Shown in pieces: positions 47,150-55,556 of a stretch of 64,000 nt of DNA. The first letter of the stretch is position 1; each line of letters starts with the position of its first letter. The stretch is from Jiangella alba (GTDB lineage Bacteria; Actinomycetota; Actinomycetes; Jiangellales; Jiangellaceae). The notes under the pieces were generated by a model. The model made no database searches. It was given only the letters and a program-made list of their open reading frames with translations, and had not been told where the DNA came from. Both the position numbers and the translations under genes were made by a program. The stretch spans positions 3,155,501 to 3,219,500 of the forward strand of contig NZ_FNUC01000003.1 in NCBI RefSeq assembly GCF_900106035.1, written 5' to 3'.

Positions 47150-47563
47150 ATGACGTTCACACACAGCACACACACCCACCACGGCCACGGGCGGCGCCCG
47201 TTCGTCCGCCACTACCTCGAGATGCTGGCCGCGATGGTCGCCGGCATGATCATCGGCCCACTGCTGCGCTCGGCCGCCGGGCTGGCGGCACCCGCCGACC
47301 CCGGCGTCGGCGCCGTCCTCATGGCCGCCGACATGACCGTCGCGATGGTCCTCTGGATGCGGATCCGCGGCCACGGCTGGCCGGCGTCGCTGGAGATGGC
47401 CGCCGTCATGATCGCGCCGGTCGCCGTCCTCGCCCCGCTGCACTGGCTCGGCCTGTTCGGCGGGGACGTCCTGCTGGTCGCCGAGCACGTCGTCATGCTG
47501 CCGCTGATGTGGCTGGCCATGCTGCGCCGGCCGGCCGAGTACGGCCGGTGGTCGACGTCGTGA
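47150..47563 (+). CDS. Small membrane protein with histidine-rich N-terminus
   Basis: 137 aa, no family recognised. The N-terminus MTFTHSTHTHHGHGRRPFVR has six histidines in 14 residues, a possible metal-binding tail. Three or four helices follow (LEMLAAMVAGMIIGPLLRSA; VGAVLMAADMTVAMVLWM; LEMAAVMIAPVAVLAPLHWL; VLLVAEHVVMLPLMWLAML). They are unusually rich in methionine and histidine. ATG 47150 is chosen because the upstream extension is not membrane-like; no good ribosome site is seen. Confidence 0.7.
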   Translation: MTFTHSTHTHHGHGRRPFVRHYLEMLAAMVAGMIIGPLLRSAAGLAAPADPGVGAVLMAADMTVAMVLWMRIRGHGWPASLEMAAVMIAPVAVLAPLHWLGLFGGDVLLVAEHVVMLPLMWLAMLRRPAEYGRWSTS

Positions 47564-47636
47564 TCGCGGCCGCCGGCAGGTGCTCCAAATCCCGGTATCT
47601 GGGGTAAGACTGTGCTGACGAACCGCTGGAGGTCAC

Positions 47637-49115
47637 ATGGGCGAGGACGTCGGCCGGCAGGAGTTCACCCGGGCGGACCGCACGCAGTACCGCGCCAAGG
47701 TCCGCCGGTGCCTCGACGCCTTCGAGCGCATGCTCCGCGAGGCCCAGTTCGAGTTCGACCGGCCGCTGACCGGGCTGGAGATCGAGCTGAACCTCGTCGA
47801 CGACCGGCACGACCCGGCCATGCGCAACGCCGAGGCGCTGGCGGCCATCGCCGACCCCGCCTTCCAGACCGAGCTGGGCCAGTGGAACCTGGAGATCAAC
47901 CTCGCGCCGCGCGAGCTCGACGGCAGCGGCGTCACGGCGTTCGAGGACGACGTCCGGGCCTCCCTGAACGCCGCCGAGCAGAAGGCGGGAGCCGTCGGCG
48001 CGCACCTTGCGATGATCGGGATCCTGCCGACGCTGCGGCTGGAGCACCTGTCCGGGCAGTCGCTGTCGGTGAACCCGCGCTACGAGCTGCTGAACGACCA
48101 GATCCTGGCCGCCCGCGGCGAGGACCTGCACCTGGCCATCGACGGCGCCGAGCGGCTGCGCGTCTCGTGCGACACCATCCTCCCCGAGGCCGCCTGCACG
48201 AGCACGCAGTTCCACCTGCAGGTCAGCCCCGAGCAGTTCCCCGCCATCTGGAACGCCGCCCAGGCCGTCGCGGGCGTCCAGATCGCCGTCGGCGCGAACT
48301 CGCCGTTCCTGCTCGGCAAGCAGCTGTGGGCCGAGACCCGCGTCGCGCTGTTCGAGCAGGCCACCGACACCCGCAGCGAGGAGCTCAAGGCGCAGGGCGT
48401 GCGGCCGCGGGTGTGGTTCGGCGAGCGGTGGATCACGTCGATCTTCGACCTGTTCGAGGAGAACGTGCGGTACTTCCCCGCGCTGCTGCCGATCGTCGCC
48501 GACGAGGACCCGATCGCGGTGCTGGACCGCGGCGACACCCCGGAGCTGGCCGAGCTGCGGCTGCACAACGGCACCATCTACCGCTGGAACCGGCCCGTGT
48601 ACGACGTCGTCCGCGACCGCGCGCACCTGCGGGTCGAGAACCGCGTCCTGCCGGCCGGGCCGACGGTCGCCGACACGCTGGCCAACGGCGCGTTCTACTA
48701 CGGGCTGGTGCGGCGGCTCGCCGCCGAGGACCGTCCGGTGTGGACGCAGATGTCGTTCAGCGCGGCGGAGGAGAACTTCCACGCCTGCGCCCGTGAGGGC
48801 CTCGACGCCCAGGTGTACTGGCCGGGGCTGGGGCACGTCCCGGTCGCCGAGCTGGTGCTGCGGCGGCTGCTGCCGCTGGCCTACGACGGCCTGCGCGACT
48901 GGGGCGTCGACACCGCCGTGCAGGAGCGGCTGCTCGGCATCGTCGAGCGGCGCTGCGCCGAACACCGCAACGGCGCCGACTGGCAGGTCGCCGCCTTCCA
49001 CCGTCGCTTCGACGGCACCTCCGCCGAGCGCCACGACGCGCTGCGCGGCATGCTCCGCTCCTACGTCGAGCACATGCACAGCAACGAGCCCGTCCACACC
49101 TGGGCCGTCGACTGA
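47637..49115 (+). CDS. Glutamate-cysteine ligase family (GCS2-like) protein
   Basis: 492 aa, related to the GCS2/YbdK carboxylate-amine ligases. Acidic ATP/metal residues occur in LTGLEIELNLVD and GQWNLEINLAPREL. Later blocks are ACTSTQFHLQVSPEQFPAIW, GANSPFLLGKQLWAETR and HNGTIYRWNRPVYD. Actinobacteria make mycothiol rather than glutathione, so the substrate pair is unknown. GGAGG precedes ATG 47637. It is followed by a perfect palindrome (49126-49137). Confidence 0.85.
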   Translation: MGEDVGRQEFTRADRTQYRAKVRRCLDAFERMLREAQFEFDRPLTGLEIELNLVDDRHDPAMRNAEALAAIADPAFQTELGQWNLEINLAPRELDGSGVTAFEDDVRASLNAAEQKAGAVGAHLAMIGILPTLRLEHLSGQSLSVNPRYELLNDQILAARGEDLHLAIDGAERLRVSCDTILPEAACTSTQFHLQVSPEQFPAIWNAAQAVAGVQIAVGANSPFLLGKQLWAETRVALFEQATDTRSEELKAQGVRPRVWFGERWITSIFDLFEENVRYFPALLPIVADEDPIAVLDRGDTPELAELRLHNGTIYRWNRPVYDVVRDRAHLRVENRVLPAGPTVADTLANGAFYYGLVRRLAAEDRPVWTQMSFSAAEENFHACAREGLDAQVYWPGLGHVPVAELVLRRLLPLAYDGLRDWGVDTAVQERLLGIVERRCAEHRNGADWQVAAFHRRFDGTSAERHDALRGMLRSYVEHMHSNEPVHTWAVD

Positions 49116-49125
49116 GCGCCGCCCG

Positions 49126-49137
49126 CCGGTTAACCGG
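49126..49137. promoter_or_regulatory. Perfect palindrome before the ABC exporter genes
   Basis: CCGGTTAACCGG, 12 bases. It lies between the GCS2-like gene and the ABC exporter, a plausible repressor site. It is too short to act as a terminator alone. Confidence 0.4.
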
Positions 49138-49175
49138 ATGAGGTCTGTCGGTGCCACGTGCTAGAACTGCCGACG

Positions 49176-50954
49176 ATGACACTGGCACGCACCGAATTCA
49201 CCGTCGCCGGTCGCCCGGAGTTCGACCGGCGCGGCCCGGTGCGCTGGATCGTGTCGCACCAGCTGCGCCACCCGTGGCACCTCGCCGGCTTCCTCGTCGG
49301 CTCGGTCACCATGGTGGTGCTCAATTCCATGGTGCCGGGGCTGGTCGGCGACGCCTTCGACGCGGTGCTCGACGACCGCACCGACCGGCAGGCGGCGCTC
49401 ACGGCCATCGTCGTCACGCTGCTGGTGGTGGTCATCGGGCGGTCGGTGCTCGACTTCGTGGCCCGCCTGTGCACCGAGGTGCTGGCCAAGCGCATCGAGC
49501 GCGACACCCGCGACGAGCTGTACGTCAGCCTGCTGGGCAAGAGCCAGACGTTCCACAACCGGCAACGGGTCGGCGACCTCATGGCCCGCGGCGCCAACGA
49601 CGTCCGGCAGCTCGGCACCATGTTCAGCCCGGGCATCGACCTCCTGGTCGACTCCCTGTCGCAGGGCATCGTCCCCATCGTCTTCATCGCCTTCCTCGAC
49701 CCCCGGCTGCTGGTGGCGCCGCTGATCTTCGCGGTCGCGTTCGTGTGGTCGATCCGGCGGTTCATGCGCCGGCTGGCGCCGGTGTCGGCGCAGCTGCGCG
49801 AGAACTACGGCACCCTGAACGCGGGGCTGAACGAGACCATCCGCGGCATCGAGGTGGTCAAGGCGACCGGCCAGGAGAAGCAGGAGCTGGCCAGGTTCGG
49901 CCGCAACGCCCGCCGCTACCGCGACGCCTACGTCCAGCAGGGCCTCATCCAGGCCCGCTACCTGCCCACCCTGCTGCTGGCGGTGGCGACGGCCGGCGGG
50001 CTGCTGCACGGGCTGTGGCTGCTCGACGCCGGCGAGCTGAGCGTCGGCGGACTCATCACCTACATCGGACTGCTCGGCCTGCTCGGCTTCCCGGCGTTCA
50101 TCTCGATCTTCTCCTTCTCGCTGGTGCAGAACGGCATCGCCAGCGCCAACCGGCTGCTGACGCTCATGCGCGAAGAGACCGAGCTCGACCACAACGAGGC
50201 CGGCCACGTCGCGCCCATGCGCGGGGCCATCGAGTTCCAGGACGTCACGTTCGGCTACGGCGGCCAGCCGGTGCTCGAGAACCTGTCGTTCCGCATCGAG
50301 CCGGGCCAGACGGTGGCCGTCGTCGGCGAGACCGGCTCCGGCAAGACCACGCTGACGAAGCTGGTCAACCGCATCTACGACACCGGCTCCGGCCGGGTCC
50401 TGGTCGACGGTACCGACGTCCGCACGTGGAACCTCGACTCCCTGCGCTCCCAGATCTCCACCATCGAACAGGACATCGTGCTGTTCAGCCGCTCGGTGCA
50501 CGAGAACATCGCGTTCAGCCTCGGCCAGCAGGCCCACCGCGACGACGTCGTGCGCGCGGCCAAGGACGCCCAGGCGCACGAGTTCGTCACCGCCCTCGAC
50601 GACGGCTACGACACCGTCATCGGCGAGCGCGGCGTCACGCTCTCCGGCGGGCAGCGGCAGCGGCTGGCCATCGCCCGGGCGCTGCTCACCGACCCCGCCA
50701 TCCTGGTCCTCGACGACTCCACCAGCGCCATCGACAGCGCCACCGAGGACGAGATCCAGCGGGCCATCCAGCGCGTCCTCGAGGGCCGCACCACGCTGCT
50801 CATCACGCACCGGCTGTCGCAGATCCGCTGGGCCGACAAGGTCCTGCTGCTGCAGCGCGGCCGGCTGGTCGACGAAGGCACGCACGACGAACTGCTCGGC
50901 CGCTGCGCGCTCTACCGGCGCATCTTCGCCCACTACGACGAGGTGAGCGGCTGA
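49176..50954 (+). CDS. ABC exporter half-transporter, subunit 1 (degenerate catalytic site)
   Basis: 592 aa: six helices (~25-330) and a nucleotide-binding domain with Walker A VVGETGSGKTTLTKL (~residue 382), signature LSGGQRQRLAIARALL and Walker B AILVLDDSTSAID. The catalytic glutamate after Walker B is aspartate. In heterodimeric exporters this marks the subunit whose ATP site is inactive. ATG 49176 is used; GTG 49158 is also possible. The stop overlaps the next gene's ATG by one base. Confidence 0.93.
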   Translation: MTLARTEFTVAGRPEFDRRGPVRWIVSHQLRHPWHLAGFLVGSVTMVVLNSMVPGLVGDAFDAVLDDRTDRQAALTAIVVTLLVVVIGRSVLDFVARLCTEVLAKRIERDTRDELYVSLLGKSQTFHNRQRVGDLMARGANDVRQLGTMFSPGIDLLVDSLSQGIVPIVFIAFLDPRLLVAPLIFAVAFVWSIRRFMRRLAPVSAQLRENYGTLNAGLNETIRGIEVVKATGQEKQELARFGRNARRYRDAYVQQGLIQARYLPTLLLAVATAGGLLHGLWLLDAGELSVGGLITYIGLLGLLGFPAFISIFSFSLVQNGIASANRLLTLMREETELDHNEAGHVAPMRGAIEFQDVTFGYGGQPVLENLSFRIEPGQTVAVVGETGSGKTTLTKLVNRIYDTGSGRVLVDGTDVRTWNLDSLRSQISTIEQDIVLFSRSVHENIAFSLGQQAHRDDVVRAAKDAQAHEFVTALDDGYDTVIGERGVTLSGGQRQRLAIARALLTDPAILVLDDSTSAIDSATEDEIQRAIQRVLEGRTTLLITHRLSQIRWADKVLLLQRGRLVDEGTHDELLGRCALYRRIFAHYDEVSG

Positions 50955-52777
50955 TGGCCTTCATCATGAACGGTCTCGACGCCGAGGCGTACGACCGCAC
51001 GTACGGCGACCGCGAGCTGCTGCGCCGCATCCTGCGCTACTTCCGGCCCAAGACGCGGGTCATGGCGTTCATCGCCGTCGCCATCGTGCTGCAGGCGCTC
51101 ATGCAGGCGGCGTTCCCCATCGTCGTCAGCGAGGGCCTCGACCGCGTCGTCGACGACCGCACCACCGGCCTGGTGGTCGCGCTGGTGTCGGCGGTGCTGG
51201 TCACCGGTGTGCTGGGCTGGGTGTTCAACTTCGTGCAGCGCTGGTACACCGCCACGGTGGTCGGCGACGTCGTGCTCGGCCTGCGCGAGGACGCCTTCGA
51301 CGCCGTCCTCGACCGCGACATGTCCTTCTACGACGAGCACTCGTCGGGCAAGGTGGTCAGCCGGGTCACGTCCGACACCGAGGACTTCGCCACCGTCGTC
51401 ACGCTGACGCTGAACCTCATCAGCCAGGTGCTCATGGTCGGGCTCATCACCGTGCTGCTGTTCACCCGCAACGTCGGGCTGGCGCTGCTGGTCATGGCGG
51501 TCGTGCCGATCATCGTCGCGATGGCGCTGGGGTTCCGGCGCATCGCCCGCGAGACCACGCGGCACCAGCAGCGCTCGCTCGCCAAGGTCAACGCGACGCT
51601 GCAAGAGACCATGGGCGGCATCTCGGTGGCGAAGAACTTCCGCCAGGAGCACACCGTCTACGGCGAGTTCCAGCCGATCAACGGGCAGAACTACCGGGTC
51701 ACGCTCAAGCAGGGCTTCGTCTTCGGCGCCATCTTCCCGGCACTGTTCGCGGTGGCCGGGCTGGCCACCGTCATGCTGGTGCAGGTCGGCGGCGGGCGGG
51801 TGCTCGACGGCTCCATCTCGGCCGGCGACTGGTACCTCTTCCTGCAGAGCGTCGCGCTGTTCTGGCTGCCGCTGACGTCCATCGCGTCGTTCTGGTCGCA
51901 GTTCCAGCAGGGGCTGTCGGCGTCCGAGCGGGTGTTCGCGCTGATCGACGCCGAGCCGCTGGTGGTGCAGCGCGACCCCCGGCCGGTCGGGCGGCTGGCC
52001 GGGCGCATCGAGTTCCGCTCGGTGCGGTTCGGGTACGCGCCGGAGCACCCGGTGCTCGACGGGTTCGACCTCACCATCGCGGCCGGCGAGACCATCGCGC
52101 TGGTCGGCCACACCGGCGCCGGCAAGTCGACCATCGGCCGGCTGCTGGTGCGGTTCTACGAGTTCCAGGGCGGGCAGATCCTCATCGACGGCACCGACAT
52201 CCGCTCCGTCGAGCTGACGTCGTACCGCCACCAGCTGGGCGTCGTGCCGCAGTCGCCGTTCCTGTTCTCCGGCACGGTGGCCGACAACATCCGCTATCCG
52301 CGGCCGGACGCCTCGGAGTCCGACGTGCGGGCGGCGGCCGCCACGGTGGCCGGCGGCGACTGGCTCGACGCCCTGCCCGACGGCCTCGCCACCGAGGTCG
52401 GCGAGCACGGCTCGGCGCTGTCGATGGGCCAGCGGCAGCTGGTGGCGCTGGCCCGGCTGCTGCTGCAGGACCCCGCCATCGTCATCCTCGACGAAGCCAC
52501 CGCCAGCGTCGATCCCCTCACCGAGGCGCAGATCTCCGAGGGCCTCGACGTCGCGCTGGCCGGGCGCACGTCCATCGTCATCGCGCACCGGCTGTCCACC
52601 ATCGAGCACGCCGACCGCATCATCGTCATGCGCGACGGCGGCATCGTCGAGCAGGGCACCCACGACTCCCTGCTGCGGGCCGGCGGCGCCTACTGCGACG
52701 TCTACAACACCTACTTCCGGCACCAGTCCCCCGACTACCGGCCCGGCACCGGCTTCGTCGGCGTCGAGGTCAGCTGA
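50954..52777 (+). CDS. ABC exporter half-transporter, subunit 2 (intact Walker B, altered signature)
   Basis: 607 aa with the same TMD-NBD layout. Walker A is LVGHTGAGKSTIGRL and Walker B IVILDEATASVD with the catalytic Glu. The signature reads LSMGQRQLVALARLLL instead of LSGGQ. The aspartate of subunit 1 and this altered signature meet in the same composite site, leaving one active and one degenerate site. That is the pattern of TM287/288-like heterodimers. GAGGTGAG lies before ATG 50954. The substrate is unknown. Confidence 0.94.
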   Translation: MAFIMNGLDAEAYDRTYGDRELLRRILRYFRPKTRVMAFIAVAIVLQALMQAAFPIVVSEGLDRVVDDRTTGLVVALVSAVLVTGVLGWVFNFVQRWYTATVVGDVVLGLREDAFDAVLDRDMSFYDEHSSGKVVSRVTSDTEDFATVVTLTLNLISQVLMVGLITVLLFTRNVGLALLVMAVVPIIVAMALGFRRIARETTRHQQRSLAKVNATLQETMGGISVAKNFRQEHTVYGEFQPINGQNYRVTLKQGFVFGAIFPALFAVAGLATVMLVQVGGGRVLDGSISAGDWYLFLQSVALFWLPLTSIASFWSQFQQGLSASERVFALIDAEPLVVQRDPRPVGRLAGRIEFRSVRFGYAPEHPVLDGFDLTIAAGETIALVGHTGAGKSTIGRLLVRFYEFQGGQILIDGTDIRSVELTSYRHQLGVVPQSPFLFSGTVADNIRYPRPDASESDVRAAAATVAGGDWLDALPDGLATEVGEHGSALSMGQRQLVALARLLLQDPAIVILDEATASVDPLTEAQISEGLDVALAGRTSIVIAHRLSTIEHADRIIVMRDGGIVEQGTHDSLLRAGGAYCDVYNTYFRHQSPDYRPGTGFVGVEVS

Positions 52778-53387
52778 CGACCACCGCCAGGTGCCGCGGG
52801 TCGTCGGCCCGCACCACGATGTCGGCGACCGCCTCCGGGCTGGTCTCGGCGGCGTACCGCTCGTACGCCGGCAGCGTCCACGCGTCGGCCGGCGGGGTCA
52901 CCCGGCGCAGCGTGTCCTCGCGCAGCGCCAGGTGCACCGACAGGTCGACGTCCAGCCCGCGGCCCAGCGTCAGCGCACCGTCCAGCACGACGACCAGCCC
53001 GGGTGGCGCCGCGACGTACGCCGCCCGGGTCGACCGGTCGGTGTCCGGGTCGCGCAGCGTCGGCAGGTAGCGGCCGGTGCCGCCGGGCCCCACCGCCACC
53101 AGCACCTCGCGGTTCAGCGCGCTGGTGTCGATCCACGCGTCCAGCAGCGAGTCGGGGTCGTGCGCGCCGTGCTCCAGTCGCAGCGACCGCGGCCGCAGGA
53201 AGTCGCGGACCCGGACGCGCGCCACCGGCCGGCCCGCCGTCCGCAACGGCTCGGCGAGCGCGTCGGCCAGCCGCTCCGGCCGCGCCGCCGGGTGACCGTC
53301 CACCACCAGGCGCCGGGCGCCGGTCGCGAGAACCCGCTCGACGACGCGCGTCACCAGCACGTCCTCGGTCACCGGCTGCACCCGCAC
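52770..53387 (-). CDS. Uridine-kinase-like protein with degenerate P-loop
   Basis: 205 aa. The layout follows uridine kinase/phosphoribulokinase-like proteins: LVVDGHPAARPERLADALAE where the P-loop should be, VRVRDFLRPRSLRLEHG with the substrate-region RDFLRP-RS block, then DSLLDAWIDTSALNREVL and LVVVLDGALTLGRGL. The Walker A Gly-Lys-Thr/Ser is missing, so nucleotide binding is doubtful. It is convergent with the ABC exporter (8-base overlap). The start is uncertain. Confidence 0.75.
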   Translation of the reverse strand: MRVQPVTEDVLVTRVVERVLATGARRLVVDGHPAARPERLADALAEPLRTAGRPVARVRVRDFLRPRSLRLEHGAHDPDSLLDAWIDTSALNREVLVAVGPGGTGRYLPTLRDPDTDRSTRAAYVAAPPGLVVVLDGALTLGRGLDVDLSVHLALREDTLRRVTPPADAWTLPAYERYAAETSPEAVADIVVRADDPRHLAVVVS

Positions 53388-53419
53388 CCGGCCATGCTGC
53401 CACCGTCCGGCCCGTGCCC

Positions 53420-53431
53420 TACTGTGACCGC
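53420..53431 (+). promoter_or_regulatory. Leaderless-type -10 box of the SDR gene
   Basis: TACTGT (53420-53425), then GACCGC, then ATG 53432. Confidence 0.5.
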
Positions 53432-54274
53432 ATGCGGCTGACCGGATCGACGATCGTGCTGACCGGCGCGACGTCGGGTATCGGGCGGGCGACGGCCCTG
53501 GAACTGGCCGCGCTGCGGCCGCGGCGGCTGGTCGTACACGGCCCGCAGCCGCCCGGCGAGGTGACCACGCTCGTCGGCGAGCTGTCCGCGGCGGCCGGGC
53601 GGGGCGGCGAGGTCGTGTACCTGGCGGCCGACTACGGCGTGCTGGACGACGTCGCGGCGCTGGCGTCCGCGGTGCGCGCGGCCTGCCCCGAGGGCGTCGA
53701 CCTGCTGGTGAACAACGCGGCGCGGCCCGGCCCGCGCACCCGCACGCTGACCGGCGACGGCCACGAGGCGACGTGGCAGACCAACTACCTCGCGCCGGTC
53801 GCGCTGACGACGCTGCTGCTCGACGCGGTCGGGGCGGGGCGTGCCGGGCGCATCGTCAACGTCGCGTCGGCCACGCACTTCTCCGCCGAGCTGCGGCTGG
53901 ACGACCTCGAGCTGGCCGGGCCGGGCTACTCCCCCGCGTCGGCCTACGCGCGGTCGAAGCTGGCGCTGGTGACGTGGAGCTGCCGGCTCGCCGGGCACCG
54001 GCCGCGGCCGACCGTCGAGGTCGTCAGCGCGCACCCGGGCGTCATCGCGACGCCGCTGCTGCACGCGATGTTCTCCATCGGCGGCGACACCCCGGAGCAC
54101 GCGGCCGGCAACCTGCTCGCCGTCGCCCGGGCCGACGGCGACAACGGCACCTACTACGACGAGCGGCGCCCGGTCACGCCGAACCCCATCGCGCTCGACT
54201 CCGTCGCGCAGGAGCTACTCGACCAGCTCACCCGGCGCGCGCTGGCCCCCGTCCTGCCGGCCGCCACCGCATGA
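53432..54274 (+). CDS. Short-chain dehydrogenase/reductase
   Basis: 280 aa. The cofactor motif is TGATSGIG (residues 11-18), the structural NNAA is in DLLVNNAARPGP, and the catalytic Ser and YxxxK are in NVASATHF and ASAYARSKLAL. The length and the C-terminal NPIALDSVAQELLDQLTRRA resemble retinol-dehydrogenase-like SDRs. The substrate is unknown. It overlaps the nucleosidase gene by four bases (ATGA). Confidence 0.93.
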   Translation: MRLTGSTIVLTGATSGIGRATALELAALRPRRLVVHGPQPPGEVTTLVGELSAAAGRGGEVVYLAADYGVLDDVAALASAVRAACPEGVDLLVNNAARPGPRTRTLTGDGHEATWQTNYLAPVALTTLLLDAVGAGRAGRIVNVASATHFSAELRLDDLELAGPGYSPASAYARSKLALVTWSCRLAGHRPRPTVEVVSAHPGVIATPLLHAMFSIGGDTPEHAAGNLLAVARADGDNGTYYDERRPVTPNPIALDSVAQELLDQLTRRALAPVLPAATA

Positions 54275-54822
54275 CCCGTCATCTCGTCGTCAGCGCGACC
54301 GCGGCCGAGGCCCGGTACGTGCCCGCCGGGCTGCCCGTCATCGTCACCGGCATCGGCAAGACGGCCGCCGCCACGGCGACGACGCAGGCGCTGGCCGGGC
54401 GGGCGCCGGACGACCTCGTCGTCGTCAACATCGGCACCGCCGGCGCGCTGCGCCCCGGGCTGACCGGCCTGTTCACGCCGGGGCGGGTGCTCAACCACGA
54501 CCTCGACGCGGCGCTGATCCGGGCGCTCGGGTTCGACCCGGAGGAGCTGATCGAGCTGCCCGGCGGCGACGACGTCACGCTCGCGACCGGAGACCGGTTC
54601 GTCGCCGACGCGGACCTGCGCGACGCCCTCGCGCTGCGGGCCGACCTCGTCGACATGGAGGGCTACGCGGTCGCGTACGCGTGCCGGCGGCTGGGCGTGC
54701 CGGTGCGGCTGGTCAAGCACGTCTCCGACGCCGCGGACGAGTCCGCGCTGGACTGGCCGTCGGTGGTCGACGCGAGCGCCCGCGTGCTGGGCGCCTGGCT
54801 GGCGGCGGAGCTCGGCGGCTGA
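54271..54822 (+). CDS. Nucleosidase (PNP/MTA-SAH phosphorylase superfamily)
   Basis: 183 aa, shorter than typical MTA/SAH nucleosidases (~230). Recognisable parts are VIVTGIGKTAAATATTQALA, VVNIGTAGALRPGLTGLF and LVDMEGYAVAYACRRLGVPV, where the glutamate of DMEGYA normally binds the ribose. KHVSDAADE holds the catalytic-region Asp. The product is probably a base freed from a nucleoside; the exact substrate is unknown. It is translationally coupled to the SDR. Confidence 0.88.
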   Translation: MTRHLVVSATAAEARYVPAGLPVIVTGIGKTAAATATTQALAGRAPDDLVVVNIGTAGALRPGLTGLFTPGRVLNHDLDAALIRALGFDPEELIELPGGDDVTLATGDRFVADADLRDALALRADLVDMEGYAVAYACRRLGVPVRLVKHVSDAADESALDWPSVVDASARVLGAWLAAELGG

Positions 54823-54901
54823 GCTGCCTTGGGACGATGGTCCCGCGATTCGGAGTCTTTCCGGCCCTATGGTGGCGAAACGGGCGACCCGATGCTGAGG
54901 T

Positions 54902-55552
54902 ATGAGCACCTATGTGAGGCCGGTGCCGGCCGTCCGCACCCTCGTCGTGGTGTGCGCGCATCCCTACGACGCGACGTTCGCGCTGGGCGGCGTCATCGCC
55001 GCGTTCGCCGGCGCGCGGACGTCCGTCCACATCCTCTGCCTCACGCACGGCCGTGCGCCCGATCCACGGCCACGGCGCCGGCTGGAGCGGGCCCGCGACC
55101 TCGGCCGCGCCACCCGCCACCTCGGCGCCGACGACGTCACGCTGCTCGACCACGCGCCCGGCACGCTGGCGCTGACCAGCCTGGACACGCTGGCCGACGA
55201 GATCCTGGCGGCGCACCAGGGCGCCGACGCCATGCTCACCGTCGACGCGACGGCCGACGACGCCCACCCGGACCATGTCCGCGCGATGCGGGCCGCCTAC
55301 CGCGCGGCGACGAAGCAGGGCAGCACGCTCTACGCCTGGACGCTGCGGCCCGGCGACGCCTTCCGCGGCCGCCAGGTCCTCGTCGTCGACGTCGACCGCG
55401 AACGGCAGCGCGCGGCCACCGCCTGCCACACCGGCCTCCCCGCCGACGACCCGCTGCGCCGCCGCTGGCAGCGCGTCCACGACCGCACCGAGCGGCTGGT
55501 CGTGCTGCGCTCCGAGCGCACCGCCACCCCGGTGTTCGCCCGCAACCCCTGA
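54902..55552 (+). CDS. PIG-L/LmbE family protein with altered catalytic motif
   Basis: 216 aa of the LmbE-like N-acetylglucosaminyl deacetylase family. The first metal motif, normally AHPDDE, reads AHPYDA, so the histidine and second aspartate are kept but the catalytic-base aspartate is tyrosine. The second histidine motif is ATADDAHPDHVRAMRAA. Catalysis of deacetylation is therefore doubtful, or a different reaction is carried out. GAGG lies just before ATG 54902. Confidence 0.85.
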   Translation: MSTYVRPVPAVRTLVVVCAHPYDATFALGGVIAAFAGARTSVHILCLTHGRAPDPRPRRRLERARDLGRATRHLGADDVTLLDHAPGTLALTSLDTLADEILAAHQGADAMLTVDATADDAHPDHVRAMRAAYRAATKQGSTLYAWTLRPGDAFRGRQVLVVDVDRERQRAATACHTGLPADDPLRRRWQRVHDRTERLVVLRSERTATPVFARNP

Positions 55553-55556
55553 GCGC

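Noticed and set aside
49161-50933. 590-codon minus-strand frame opposite ABC exporter subunit 1
   Set aside because: The plus strand encodes a complete ABC half-transporter with all motifs; the minus frame has no recognisable domain.
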